This document shows, one piece after another, positions 18,199 through 27,195 of a DNA stretch of 64,000 bases. The first letter of the stretch is position 1. Each line of letters starts with the position of its first letter. The translations under genes and the position numbers were made by a program. The notes beneath the pieces were generated by a model, which was given only the letters and a program-made list of their open reading frames with translations, did not search any database and was not told where the DNA came from. This DNA is from Zestomonas carbonaria (GTDB lineage: Bacteria; Pseudomonadota; Gammaproteobacteria; Pseudomonadales; Pseudomonadaceae), in NCBI RefSeq assembly GCF_904061905.1, contig NZ_CAJFCI010000017.1, forward strand, positions 1 to 64,000, written 5' to 3'.

Positions 18199-18366
18199 AT
18201 GCGCAAATGGCAATGCATCATCTGCGGCTTCATCTACGACGAAGCCGAGGGCCTTCCCGAGGAAGGCATTCCACCCGGCACCGCCTGGGAGGACATCCCG
18301 GAAGACTGGCTGTGCCCCGACTGCGGCACCGGCAAGCAGGATTTCGAGATGATCGCCATCGGCTGA
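18199..18366 (+). CDS. rubA2: Rubredoxin RubA2
   Basis: A 55-residue rubredoxin ([18 protein letters not shown]...) with the iron-binding CIICG (6 and 9) and CPDCG (39 and 42) cysteines. It differs from RubA1 mainly in the central loop. A GGAGGTCGAACC ribosome-binding site precedes the ATG, and the stop is 21 bp before rubB, so both are probably translated from one mRNA. In PAO1, as I recall it, rubA1, rubA2 and rubB are adjacent. Confidence 0.95.
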   Translation: MRKWQCIICGFIYDEAEGLPEEGIPPGTAWEDIPEDWLCPDCGTGKQDFEMIAIG

Positions 18367-18387
18367 TCAACCCCTTGGAGTGAATAC

Positions 18388-19536
18388 ATGAGTGCACCTG
18401 TAGTGATCGTCGGCACCGGCCTGGCCGGTTACAACCTGGCCAAGGAATTCCGCAAGCTGGACGTCGACACGCCGCTGCTGCTGATCACCGCCGACGATGG
18501 CCGCTCCTACTCCAAGCCGATGCTCTCCACCGGTTTCGCCAAGAACAAGGACGCCGACGGCCTGGCCATGGCCGAGCCGGGCACCATGGCCGAGCAGCTC
18601 AAGGCCGAAGTACGCACCCACACGCGGATCACCGGCATCGACCCGGCCCACAAGCGGCTGTGGATCGGCGAGGAAGCCGTGGCCTACCGCGACCTGGTGC
18701 TGGCCTGGGGCGCCGACACCATCCGCGTGCCCGTGGAAGGCGACGCCCAGGACGCCATCTTCCCGATCAACGACCTCGAGGACTATGCGCGCTTCCGCGC
18801 CGCCTCCGCCGGCAAGCGCCGCGTGTTGATCCTCGGGGCGGGGCTGATCGGCTGCGAGTTCGCCAACGACCTCAGCGCTGGAGGTTTTCAGGTCGAACTG
18901 GTGGCGCCCTGCGAGCAGGTGATGCCCGGCCTGATCCACCCGGCCGCCGCGACGGCGGTGCGGGCCGGCCTGGAAAGCCTCGGCGCGCGCTTCCACCTCG
19001 GCCCGGTGCTGGCCAGCCTGAAGCATGCCGGCGATGGCCTCGAAGCGATCCTCTCCGACGGCACGCGGATCGAATGCGACCTGGTGGTCTCGGCGGTCGG
19101 CCTGCGCCCGCGCACCGAACTGGCCGCCGCCGCCGGGCTGGCGGTCAACCGCGGGGTGGTGGTCGACCGCCGCCTGCAAACCTCCCACGCCAACATCTAT
19201 GCGCTCGGCGACTGTGCCGAGGTGGACGGCCTCAACCTGCTCTACGTGATGCCGCTGATGAGCTGCGCCCGCGCTCTGGCGCAGACCCTCGCCGGCACGC
19301 CCACCGAGGTCAACTACGGGCCGATGCCGGTGCTGGTCAAGACGCCGGTCTGCCCGCTGGTGGTGTCGCCGCCGCCGCGTGGGCTGAGCGGCGAATGGAC
19401 GGTGGAAGGCAGCGGCGCCGACATCAAGGCATTGTGCCGCGATGCCGCCGGTCGGCTGATCGGCTACGCCCTGACCGGAACGGCCGTGCAGGAAAAACTG
19501 GCGTTGAACAGGGAGCTTCCCGCGCTGCTGGCGTGA
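18388..19536 (+). CDS. rubB: Rubredoxin-NAD+ reductase
   Basis: A 382-residue pyridine-nucleotide-disulfide oxidoreductase family flavoprotein. It has the N-terminal FAD motif [21 protein letters not shown], the NAD-binding motif [18 protein letters not shown] at about 146-163, and the [15 protein letters not shown] motif near residue 270. It passes electrons from NADH to rubredoxin, which serve alkane hydroxylase or other di-iron enzymes. No alkB-type hydroxylase is in the window; the nearest di-iron membrane enzyme is the desaturase-family protein at 16893. Confidence 0.94.
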   Translation: MSAPVVIVGTGLAGYNLAKEFRKLDVDTPLLLITADDGRSYSKPMLSTGFAKNKDADGLAMAEPGTMAEQLKAEVRTHTRITGIDPAHKRLWIGEEAVAYRDLVLAWGADTIRVPVEGDAQDAIFPINDLEDYARFRAASAGKRRVLILGAGLIGCEFANDLSAGGFQVELVAPCEQVMPGLIHPAAATAVRAGLESLGARFHLGPVLASLKHAGDGLEAILSDGTRIECDLVVSAVGLRPRTELAAAAGLAVNRGVVVDRRLQTSHANIYALGDCAEVDGLNLLYVMPLMSCARALAQTLAGTPTEVNYGPMPVLVKTPVCPLVVSPPPRGLSGEWTVEGSGADIKALCRDAAGRLIGYALTGTAVQEKLALNRELPALLA

Positions 19537-19726
19537 ATGTCGTGCGTTCTGTCCGATAAGCTGCAAAAAACCCACGACAAAACGCCGGGCCGAGACTGGC
19601 GCGAGGCCCGTGGGCGTGCCATCCTCCCTCGGGTCTGCCGCAGTGCAGAGCTGCTGCGGTGCTTTCGGCGCCGTTCGGGAAGAGCGGCGGGACACACAAC
19701 AACAACAAAACGTCAAAGAGGCTTCT

Positions 19727-19999
19727 ATGCGCAAACCGGAACTCGCCGCGGCTATCGCGGAAAAGGCTCAACTCACCAAAGACCAGGCCAACCGCGTACT
19801 CAATGCCGTACTGGAAGAAATCACCAACGCGCTGAACCGCAAGGACAGCGTCACCCTGGTTGGCTTCGGTACCTTCGTCCAGCGCCATCGCGGAGCCCGC
19901 ACCGGGAAGAACCCGCAGACCGGCGCTCCGGTGAAGATCAAGGCCAGCAACACCGTCGCCTTCAAGCCGGGCAAGTCCCTGAAAGACGCCGTCAACTGA
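19727..19999 (+). CDS. DNA-binding protein HU-type
   Basis: A 90-residue HU-family nucleoid protein from the start at 19727 (MRKPELAAAIAEKAQLTKDQANRVLNAVLEEIT). The beta-arm region (GFGTFVQRHRGARTGKNPQTGAPVKIKASNTVAFKPGKSLKDAVN) is intact. It compacts DNA non-specifically and assists replication and transcription as a dimer. It corresponds in position to the PAO1 gene for an HU-like protein. A GC-rich 190-bp leader precedes it, with an AAAGAGG site near the start. Confidence 0.94.
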   Translation: MRKPELAAAIAEKAQLTKDQANRVLNAVLEEITNALNRKDSVTLVGFGTFVQRHRGARTGKNPQTGAPVKIKASNTVAFKPGKSLKDAVN

Positions 20000-20131
20000 A
20001 CGCCGCTTCGCCCGGGGCCGTTCGGCTCCGGGCCATCGCCAGGGCCTCCCGACCCCATCGAAGGCTGGCTGTAGTCCCCGCCGCAAACCGCTACAATGCG
20101 CCGCCATTCCATTCCCGCCGAGGCCGTGCGC

Positions 20132-20524
20132 ATGAAATTCCGCTTTCTCCTCTGGATGCTGGGCCGCCTGATGGCCAAGGCCAGCCGCGACAATCCCGCG
20201 TTCCAGCAGCAACTGGACGGCAAGGACCTGACCTTCCAACTGCATACCCTGGACGGCAAGCTGGCCCGCCACTTCGTGGTCAAGGACCAGCGCGTTACCA
20301 GCAAGCGCGGCCCGGCCAGCGAACCAGCCTTCGCCATCGGCTTCAAGGACGCCGCCTACGGCTTCGCCACCATGAGCGCGAAGAACAAGCAACTGGCGTT
20401 CATGCAGGGCATCCAGAACAAGGACATCCAGATCCAGGGCAACCCGGCGCTGGTGATCTGGTTCCAGGGCCTGACCAAGCACCTGGTGGCGAAGAGGAAG
20501 AGCGTCGAGAAAAAAGCGGCCTGA
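20132..20524 (+). CDS. Conserved protein with SCP2-like sterol/lipid carrier fold
   Basis: A 130-residue protein from the ATG at 20132 (MKFRFLLWMLGRLMAKASRDNPAF). The central part (LTFQLHTLDGKLARHFVVKDQRVTS... FAIGFKDAAYGFATMSAKNKQLAFMQGIQNKDIQIQGNPALVIWFQGLTKHL) resembles SCP2-type domains, which bind hydrophobic ligands. The position matches a conserved hypothetical gene next to HU in P. aeruginosa. No catalytic motif is visible. Real gene, function unknown; the SCP2 likeness is my reading. Confidence 0.75.
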   Translation: MKFRFLLWMLGRLMAKASRDNPAFQQQLDGKDLTFQLHTLDGKLARHFVVKDQRVTSKRGPASEPAFAIGFKDAAYGFATMSAKNKQLAFMQGIQNKDIQIQGNPALVIWFQGLTKHLVAKRKSVEKKAA

Positions 20525-20608
20525 TCCGCAAAGCGCCCGTGCTTCACTAGCCGTGGTGCGGGCCGATTGGTTAGGCTGGGCGGCACTCTGTTCGCCGGAT
20601 ATGCCGTC

Positions 20609-21346
20609 ATGCGTGTGCTGTCGTTGCTGTCGCTGTTCCTTCTACCCTTCTTCTCTCTCGCCGAACCGGCCCAGCCCGGCGCCCTGAAACGCGCCTTCGA
20701 GCTGGCCGGCGTCCAACTGCTCTGCGAGCAGAGCGCGCCGCTGATCCAGCGCGGCCTGGAGCCGGCGCAGCAGGAGCGGGTCGCCCAGGCCTTCGCCGCC
20801 GACCTGATGTGCGCCGACCTGGCCCAGCAGGTGGCCGGCCAACTGGACGCCAGCGAAGTGCGCCAGATCGAGGCGCTGCTCGACAGCCCGCTGGCGCAGC
20901 GCTTCACCGCGGCGGAACGTGCGGTGGGGGAGCCCGGCGGCACCGAAGGCCTGGCCGCCTATCGCGAGCAACTGAAGAGCAGGGCGCCGCGCGCCGAGCG
21001 CCTGGCCTTGATGCAGCGCCTGGACAAGGCGGCGCACACCACCGCCCTGGCCACCCAATTGCGCCACGAGGCCGACAAGACCCAGGTCCTGCTGGTGCTG
21101 AACGCCCGTGGCGAGTCGCTTTCCGAACCGCAACTGGACGAGATGACCGCCAAGCAGGTCGAAGTGCTGCGCAACTCCAGCAGGCAGGCGGTGGAGTCCT
21201 TCATGTTCTACGCCTACCGGCAGATGCCCAGCCGCGAGCTGAGCGACTACACCGCGCTCTACGAACAGGACCCGGTACGCAAGCTTCTCGACGCCAGCGT
21301 CAAGGCCCTGCCACAGGTGTTCGCCGCGCGCCGGAAGGCGCTGTAA
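20609..21346 (+). CDS. Exported protein of unknown function (DUF2059-like C terminus)
   Basis: A 245-residue protein from the ATG at 20609, starting with signal peptide MRVLSLLSLFLLPFFSLA. The mature region is helical and rich in charged residues. The end (YRQMPSRELSDYTALYEQDPVRKLLDASVKALPQVF) resembles the repeat-like C terminus of DUF2059 proteins. No catalytic motif is recognised. It is not among the genes I recall between HU and the HDOD protein in PAO1, so it may be an accessory gene. Convergent with the HDOD gene across a hairpin repeat. Confidence 0.65.
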   Translation: MRVLSLLSLFLLPFFSLAEPAQPGALKRAFELAGVQLLCEQSAPLIQRGLEPAQQERVAQAFAADLMCADLAQQVAGQLDASEVRQIEALLDSPLAQRFTAAERAVGEPGGTEGLAAYREQLKSRAPRAERLALMQRLDKAAHTTALATQLRHEADKTQVLLVLNARGESLSEPQLDEMTAKQVEVLRNSSRQAVESFMFYAYRQMPSRELSDYTALYEQDPVRKLLDASVKALPQVFAARRKAL

Positions 21347-21349
21347 CCG

Positions 21350-21447
21350 GTAGGGTGCGCCGTGCGCACCGATTGAGAGGCGACTCCTGGGGTTCCGGCC
21401 GACACTGTGCCCGCCCCCCAAGAGCCGGTGCGCGCGGCGCACCCTAC
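21350..21447. repeat. Inverted intergenic repeat (possible bidirectional terminator)
   Basis: The arms GTAGGGTGCGCC (21350-21361) and its complement (21436-21447) flank about 75 bp. A further half copy (GTAGGGTGG) follows at 21469. It lies between convergent genes and may help end both transcripts. The GTAGGGTG family recurs at 41323, 47911, 56859 and 63328. Confidence 0.6.
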
Positions 21448-21486
21448 GATCATGATCCACATATCCCGTAGGGTGGTCGTCGTGGC

Positions 21487-22893
21487 TCAGTGACCTTGCT
21501 GGTACTGCCTGGCCAGTTCGCGCAGCGCGGTTTCGGCGGCCAGTACCTTGTCCACCGCTTCCTCGGCCTTCTCGCGGGTCAGGCCGAGCCCTTCGTGGAG
21601 GCTGGCGGGAATCTCGTCCTGCGGGTCGACACCGATGCCGCGACTGGCCAGCAGGCGCACCGCCAGGCATACGAGGTTGGCGTAGGCGGCGTTGTCGCCA
21701 CGGTAGTCCGGGTCGTGCTGGAAGCGCAGGGCGTCGGCCAGTTCCTCGGGCATGTCCCAGTGACGCATCAGCCAGGCGCCGATCTGCTCGCGGGTGATGC
21801 CCAGCAGGTGCTGCTCGACGTAGCTGTGCGGCAGGTGCGGGTTGGCCTCCAGATGCCGGCAGATCAGTGAGAAGTGCGGCGGGAAGACGTGCGCCAGAAC
21901 CAGGTAGCCGAAGCTGTGCAGCAACCCGGCGAGGTAGGTCAGGCCGCCTTCCGGGCGCACCGCGCGGGGCATGGCGCGGGTCAGGCCCTCGATCACCGCG
22001 GCGGTGTAGATCGCCTGCTGCCAGTAGGGCGTGGCCTGTTGCGGCTGGTCCTTGGGCAGGCTGAGGGTCTTGCCGAGCGCCAGGCCGAGCGCCAGGTTGA
22101 TCACCAGGTCGAAGCCCAGCACGCGGACGATGGCGTCTTCCACCGAGCGGATCTTGCCCGGCGCCGCGTAGTAGGGCGAGGCGGCCCAGCTCACCACCTG
22201 GGCGGCCAGCGCCGGATCGGTTTCCACCACGCCGGTGATGTCGTCGATCGTGGCGTTGGGGTCGACGCGCAGCTTGACGATGCGCTGCGCGGTTTCCGGC
22301 AGCGGCGGGATCTCGATGGTTTCCTCCAGGCGCTGCTGGATGCGTCGCGCGGTGAAGGCCTGCACCGCCTGGGTGATTTCCGCGCGGTCGTCGTGCGGGC
22401 GATTGAGGTTGGGCCGGATGCCGGCCAGCGGCTCGCCGAAGCGCGCGGCGCTGGCCTTGGCCAGCAGCCCCTTGTAGGCGTCGCGGGGAACCTCCAGCAG
22501 CACGCCGGGCGTGCCGGACTCGATCAGCAACCGTTCTTCCTGCAGCAGGCGCTCGTCGTACAGGCAGGGCGCGCTGGTCAGCGGCGGCAGGGCCGGCAAC
22601 AGGTCGAGGCCGTGCTTGCCGAGCAGGCGTTCCTGGCGTTCCGGCTTGATCGCGGTCACTTGGCGGCCGGTCAGTTCGGTGAGGCGCTTGAGATCGAGCA
22701 ACTGGTTGCGCGGGAACAGCACCAGCAGCGCGCCGATGGCATCCTCCAGCAGCACCGCCTGGACCCGGCGGGCGCAATCCAGCCCCGTTCGCTCATGGCT
22801 CACCTGATGGGGCACGGCGAGCTTGCCGAGCAGTTGCAGGATCACCGCGGGCGGCTGGGGCGAGGTTTCGGCGGAGTGGGCGAGTTCGGTCAT
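21487..22893 (-). CDS. HDOD-domain protein with N-terminal YbaK-like region
   Basis: A 468-residue protein from the ATG at 22893 (MTELAHSAETSPQ); an ATG seven codons upstream is also possible. The N-terminal half (about 20-150) resembles aminoacyl-tRNA deacylase/YbaK-like domains. The second half is an HDOD domain (about 190-400, IPPLPETAQRIVKLRVDPNATIDDITGVVETDPALAAQVVSWAAS). HDOD proteins are signalling scaffolds related to HD hydrolases but usually lacking their catalytic residues. The same fused protein sits next to recG in P. aeruginosa. Role unknown. Confidence 0.8.
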   Translation of the reverse strand: MTELAHSAETSPQPPAVILQLLGKLAVPHQVSHERTGLDCARRVQAVLLEDAIGALLVLFPRNQLLDLKRLTELTGRQVTAIKPERQERLLGKHGLDLLPALPPLTSAPCLYDERLLQEERLLIESGTPGVLLEVPRDAYKGLLAKASAARFGEPLAGIRPNLNRPHDDRAEITQAVQAFTARRIQQRLEETIEIPPLPETAQRIVKLRVDPNATIDDITGVVETDPALAAQVVSWAASPYYAAPGKIRSVEDAIVRVLGFDLVINLALGLALGKTLSLPKDQPQQATPYWQQAIYTAAVIEGLTRAMPRAVRPEGGLTYLAGLLHSFGYLVLAHVFPPHFSLICRHLEANPHLPHSYVEQHLLGITREQIGAWLMRHWDMPEELADALRFQHDPDYRGDNAAYANLVCLAVRLLASRGIGVDPQDEIPASLHEGLGLTREKAEEAVDKVLAAETALRELARQYQQGH

Positions 22894-22993
22894 GGAGGCA
22901 TCCGGCTGGTACATCGATGGGCCCGAGTATAACCAGCGAGACCACCCTGTGCGGACAAGATGCGACCGGTGAAGACTGGTGCTTAGTGATGGC

Positions 22994-25069
22994 TCAGACC
23001 TGGCCGTACTGCTGGCCATGGCGCAGCCAGCGCTCCAGCAGCGGGCTGACGTGCTGCGGCCAGCGCGCCAGCAGGGCCTGGGCGGCGTCGCGCACGGCCG
23101 GCAGCAGCTCGGCGTCGCGCATCAGGTCGGCGACCTTGAATTGCAGCAGGCCGGTCTGCCGGGTGCCTAGCATCTCGCCGGGGCCGCGCAGTTCCAGGTC
23201 CTTCTCGGCGATCACGAAGCCGTCGCAGGTCTCGCGCATGATCGCCAGGCGCTCACGGCCGAGCTGCGAGAGCGGCGCGTGGTAGAGCAGCACGCAATGG
23301 CTGGCGGCGCTGCCGCGTCCGACCCGGCCGCGCAACTGGTGGAGCTGGGCGAGGCCGAGGCGTTCCGGGTTCTCGATGATCATCAGGCTGGCGTTGGGCA
23401 CGTCGACGCCCACCTCGATCACCGTGGTGGCGACCAGCAGTTGCAGGCGGCCGGCCTTGAACTCGTCCATCACCGCGGCCTTTTCCGCCGGCTTCATGCG
23501 GCCGTGGATCAGCCCGACGCTGAGCCCCGCGAGCGCGGCCGAGAGCTCTTCGAAGGTGGTTTCCGCCGCCTGGCAGGTCAGCTCCTCGGACTCCTCGATC
23601 AGCGTGCACACCCAGTAGGCCTGGCGGCCTTCGCGGCAGGCGGCGCGCACCCGCTCGATCACTTCCGGGCGGCGGCTGTCGGCGATCACCAGGGTGTTCA
23701 CCGGGGTGCGGCCGGGCGGCAGTTCGTCGAGGATCGAGGTATCGAGGTCGGCGTAGGCGCTCATCGCCAGGGTCCTGGGGATCGGCGTGGCGGTCATGAT
23801 CAACTGGTGCGGGCAGAGGCGGCCGTCGACGCCCTTCTGGCGCAGGGCCAGGCGCTGCTGCACGCCGAAGCGGTGCTGTTCGTCGATGATCGCCAGGGCG
23901 AGTTTGCGGAACTGCACTTCGTCCTGGAACAGCGCGTGAGTGCCGACCACCATCGGCGCGCCATCGGCGATCCGCGCCAGGGCCGCCACGCGCGCCTTGC
24001 CCTTGAGCTTGCCGGCCAGCCAGGCGACTTCGAGACCGAGCGGTTCCAGCCATTTGGAGAAGTTCAGGTAGTGCTGTTCGGCGAGGATTTCGGTGGGCGC
24101 CATCAGTGCCACCTGATAGCCGGCTTCCAGCGCTTGCAGGGCGGCCAGCGCGGCGACCACGGTCTTGCCGGCGCCGACGTCGCCCTGCACCAGGCGCAGC
24201 ATCGGCTCGCTCTGCGCCAGGTCGTAGGCGATCTCGGCGCCGACCCGCTGCTGCGCGCCGGTGGGTGTGAAGCCGAGGTTGGCGAGGAACTGCTTCGGCA
24301 ATCGTTTCGCCGGGGGCAGTTGCGGCGCCTCCTGGGCGCGCAGGGTCTCGCGCAGGCGCTGCAGCGACAACTGGTGGGTCAGCAGCTCCTCGAAGGCCAG
24401 GCGGTGCTGGGCCCAGTGGCGACCTTCGGCGAGTTCCTCGAGATCGGCGTCCGGCGGCGGCCGGTGCAGGTAGCGGATCGCCTCGTCGAGCGGGCCGAGG
24501 CGGTAGTCACGGGCCAGTTCGGCGGGCAGCCAGTCCGGCAGGCTGTGCGGGCCGAGGCGCGCCAGGGCCTGGCCGCTGAGCTGGCGCAGGCGCTGCTGGG
24601 TGAGTCCTTCGGTGGTCGGGTAGATCGGCGTCAGGGTCTGTTCCACGGCGATCGGTTCGGCGCCGGAGAGCGCGCGGTATTCCGGGTGGTAGATCTCCAG
24701 CCCGGAGGCGCCGGGGCGCACCTCGCCGTAGCAACGCAACTGGGTGCCGCGCTTGAGGCCGTCCTTCTGCGCCTGGCTGAAGTGGTAGAAGCGCAGGCTG
24801 AGGGTGCCGCTGCCGTCCTGCAGGCGCACCAGCAGGCTGCGGCGCCGGCCCATCACCACGTCGGCGCCGGCCACGATGCCTTCGACCACCGCATCCTGGC
24901 CGGGGCGCAGGGCGCCGATGGGGGTGATGCGGGTGCGGTCCTGGTAGCGCAGCGGCAGGTGGAACAGCACGTCCTGCAGGGTTTCCAGGCCGACCTTGGC
25001 GAGTTTTTCGGCCAGCGCGGCGCCCACGCCCTTGAGCGCGGTGACCGGCACCGTTGCCAGCTCGGTCAT
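22994..25069 (-). CDS. recG: ATP-dependent DNA helicase RecG
   Basis: A 691-residue superfamily 2 helicase that remodels stalled replication forks and branched DNA. It has the N-terminal wedge/OB region (RYQDRTRITPIGALRPGQDAVVEGIVAG), Walker A GDVGAGKTVVAALAA, motif II as IIDEQHRFG, motif III MTATPIPRTLA, and motifs V-VI (GVDVPNASLMIIENPERLGLAQLHQLRGRVGRG). Full length compared with the family. It starts 5 bp after the oxyR stop, so the two are translationally close and share a transcript. Confidence 0.97.
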   Translation of the reverse strand: MTELATVPVTALKGVGAALAEKLAKVGLETLQDVLFHLPLRYQDRTRITPIGALRPGQDAVVEGIVAGADVVMGRRRSLLVRLQDGSGTLSLRFYHFSQAQKDGLKRGTQLRCYGEVRPGASGLEIYHPEYRALSGAEPIAVEQTLTPIYPTTEGLTQQRLRQLSGQALARLGPHSLPDWLPAELARDYRLGPLDEAIRYLHRPPPDADLEELAEGRHWAQHRLAFEELLTHQLSLQRLRETLRAQEAPQLPPAKRLPKQFLANLGFTPTGAQQRVGAEIAYDLAQSEPMLRLVQGDVGAGKTVVAALAALQALEAGYQVALMAPTEILAEQHYLNFSKWLEPLGLEVAWLAGKLKGKARVAALARIADGAPMVVGTHALFQDEVQFRKLALAIIDEQHRFGVQQRLALRQKGVDGRLCPHQLIMTATPIPRTLAMSAYADLDTSILDELPPGRTPVNTLVIADSRRPEVIERVRAACREGRQAYWVCTLIEESEELTCQAAETTFEELSAALAGLSVGLIHGRMKPAEKAAVMDEFKAGRLQLLVATTVIEVGVDVPNASLMIIENPERLGLAQLHQLRGRVGRGSAASHCVLLYHAPLSQLGRERLAIMRETCDGFVIAEKDLELRGPGEMLGTRQTGLLQFKVADLMRDAELLPAVRDAAQALLARWPQHVSPLLERWLRHGQQYGQV

Positions 25070-25073
25070 GGGC

Positions 25074-25994
25074 TCAGGCGGCGTTGGGCCGCGCCACCGA
25101 GCACAGGCGGATCGAGTCGGCCAGCACGTCGATGGCCTTGGGCCGCGGGAAGCTGGCGCGCCAGGCGATGGCCACGGTACGGAACGGCGCCGGCGGGGTC
25201 AGCGGGCGTACCTCGAACACGCCGGGCGCGTAGTGGTGGCTGTCCACCGCCGAGAGCGGCAGGATCGAAATACCCATACCGGAGGCGACCATGTGGCGGA
25301 TAGTCTCCAGCGAGCTGGACTCCACCGTGGTGAACTGGGTGCCTTCGTCGCCGTGCTTGCGCAGGGTCGGGCAGGCTTCCAGGACCTGGTCGCGGAAGCA
25401 GTGGCCTTCGCCGAGCAGCAGCAGGCTCTTGTTGTTGAGCTGGGTGCTGTCGATGGTCTCGCTCTCGCCCCAGGGGTGGCCGGCCGGCAGCAGCACCTTG
25501 AACGGCTCGTCGTAGAGGGCCATGGTCAGTACGTCGGCTTCCTGGAACGGCAGGGCGATGATGATCGCGTCCAGTTCGCCGTTACGCAGCTTGTCGCGCA
25601 GCACGTGGGTGAAGTTTTCCTCGATGTACAGCGGCATCTGCGGCGCCACCTTGTGCAACTGCGGAATCAGGTGCGGGAACAGGTAGGGGCCGACGGTGTA
25701 GATGGCGCCGACCTTGAGCGGCGCGGCCAACTGGTTCTTGCCGGCCTGGGCCAGTTCGCGGATGCCCTGGGCCTGCTCGAGGACCTTCTGGGCCTGGGTG
25801 ATGATGCCCTCGCCGACCGGCGTGAGGCGCACCGCGCTCTTGCTGCGCTCGAAGATCAGCACGCCGAGTTCGTCTTCCAGTTTCTTCACCCCCACCGACA
25901 GGGTCGGCTGGCTGACGTGGCAGCGCTCGGCCGCGCGGCCGAAGTGCTGTTCCTGGGCGAGGGTGACGATGTAGCGCAGTTCGGTGAGGGTCAT
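25074..25994 (-). CDS. oxyR: Hydrogen peroxide-responsive regulator OxyR
   Basis: A 306-residue LysR-type regulator from MTLTELRYIVTLAQEQHFGRAAERCHVSQPTLS at 25994; a GTG at 26063 would add an unneeded 23 residues. The redox pair that defines OxyR is present: Cys199 (GEGHCFRDQ) and Cys208 (VLEACPT). Peroxide oxidises these to a disulfide, which changes DNA binding and turns on catalase and alkyl hydroperoxide reductase genes. In an operon with recG, as in P. aeruginosa. Confidence 0.97.
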   Translation of the reverse strand: MTLTELRYIVTLAQEQHFGRAAERCHVSQPTLSVGVKKLEDELGVLIFERSKSAVRLTPVGEGIITQAQKVLEQAQGIRELAQAGKNQLAAPLKVGAIYTVGPYLFPHLIPQLHKVAPQMPLYIEENFTHVLRDKLRNGELDAIIIALPFQEADVLTMALYDEPFKVLLPAGHPWGESETIDSTQLNNKSLLLLGEGHCFRDQVLEACPTLRKHGDEGTQFTTVESSSLETIRHMVASGMGISILPLSAVDSHHYAPGVFEVRPLTPPAPFRTVAIAWRASFPRPKAIDVLADSIRLCSVARPNAA

Positions 25995-26115
25995 AGGTAA
26001 ATTCCATGAAAGTGCTACCAATAATAGCGGCAGCTTCCGATGGAACGAAACACCCCAGCGCACCGGGGAGGCGGGGTGGGGTGCCGAAGACCCGAACGCG
26101 TGCGGGAAGGACCGT

Positions 26116-27195
26116 CTACGCGCGTTCGTACCAGGCGCGCGAGCGGTTGACCAGGCGCACCACCAGCAGCATGACCGGTACTTCGATGAGCACGCCGACC
26201 ACGGTGGCCAGCGCTGCGCCGGAATGGAAGCCGAACAGGCTGATGGCGGCGGCTACCGCGAGTTCGAAGAAGTTGGATGCCCCGATCAGCGCCGAAGGGC
26301 AGGCGATATCGTGTTTTTCGCCGACGCGGCGATTGAGCCAGTAGGCCAGGCCTGAATTGAAGAGAACCTGGATCAGGATCGGCACCGCCAGGATGGCGAT
26401 CACCAGCGGCTGCTGGAGGATGGCCTGGCCCTGGAACGCGAACAGCAGCACCAGGGTCAGCAGGAGGGCCAGCATGGATAGCGGGCCGATTCGCCCCAGT
26501 GTGCGCTCGAATGCCGCCTGCCCACGGCGTAGCAACGCGCGGCGCCATGCCTGGGCGATGATGACCGGGATGACGATATAGAGCACCACCGAGGTCAGCA
26601 GCGTGTCCCACGGCACGCTGATCGACGACAGCCCGAGTAGCAGCCCGACGATGGGTGCGAAGGCGAACACCATGATGGTGTCGTTCAGGGCCACCTGTGA
26701 CAGCGTGAACATAGGGTCGCCGCCGGTCAGCCGGCTCCAGACGAATACCATCGCGGTGCAGGGCGCGGCGGCCAGCAGGATCAGGCCGGCAACATAGCTG
26801 TCGAGCTGTCCGGCCGGCAGCCAGTCGGCGAATACCTGGCGGATGAACAGCCAGGCGAGCAGCGCCATGGAGAAGGGCTTGACCGCCCAGTTGACGAACA
26901 GCGTCACCCCGATGCCGCGCCAATGCCGCCCGACCTGCCCCAAGGCGCCGAAGTCCACCTTGAGCAGCATCGGGATCACCATGATCCAGATCAGCAGCCC
27001 GACCGGCAGGTTGACCTTGGCAACCTCCATGCGGCCGATTGCCTGGAACAGATCCGGGGCGATCTGGCCAAGGCTGACGCCAGCCACGATGCACAGCGCC
27101 ACCCAGGCTGTCAGGTAGCGTTCGAACGTGCTCATGGGCTGCGCATCGGGCACTTTGCCGAGCGCTTCGCTTCCCGCATCCATGGCCTTTCTCAC
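26116..27195 (-). CDS. Arsenite efflux permease of the ACR3 family
   Basis: A 359-residue polytopic membrane protein with about ten transmembrane segments. The ACR3 signature is visible: AAAPCTAMVFVWSRLTGGDPMFTLSQVALNDTIM (including the conserved cysteine) and CPSALIGASNFFELAVAAAISLFGFHSGAALATVVGVLIEVPVMLL. It exports arsenite using the proton motive force. GTG start overlaps the arsC stop by 4 bp; an ATG four codons in is also possible. Last gene of arsR-arsC-acr3. It is ACR3-type and not ArsB-type, so the arsB symbol is avoided. Confidence 0.94.
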   Translation of the reverse strand: MRKAMDAGSEALGKVPDAQPMSTFERYLTAWVALCIVAGVSLGQIAPDLFQAIGRMEVAKVNLPVGLLIWIMVIPMLLKVDFGALGQVGRHWRGIGVTLFVNWAVKPFSMALLAWLFIRQVFADWLPAGQLDSYVAGLILLAAAPCTAMVFVWSRLTGGDPMFTLSQVALNDTIMVFAFAPIVGLLLGLSSISVPWDTLLTSVVLYIVIPVIIAQAWRRALLRRGQAAFERTLGRIGPLSMLALLLTLVLLFAFQGQAILQQPLVIAILAVPILIQVLFNSGLAYWLNRRVGEKHDIACPSALIGASNFFELAVAAAISLFGFHSGAALATVVGVLIEVPVMLLVVRLVNRSRAWYERA

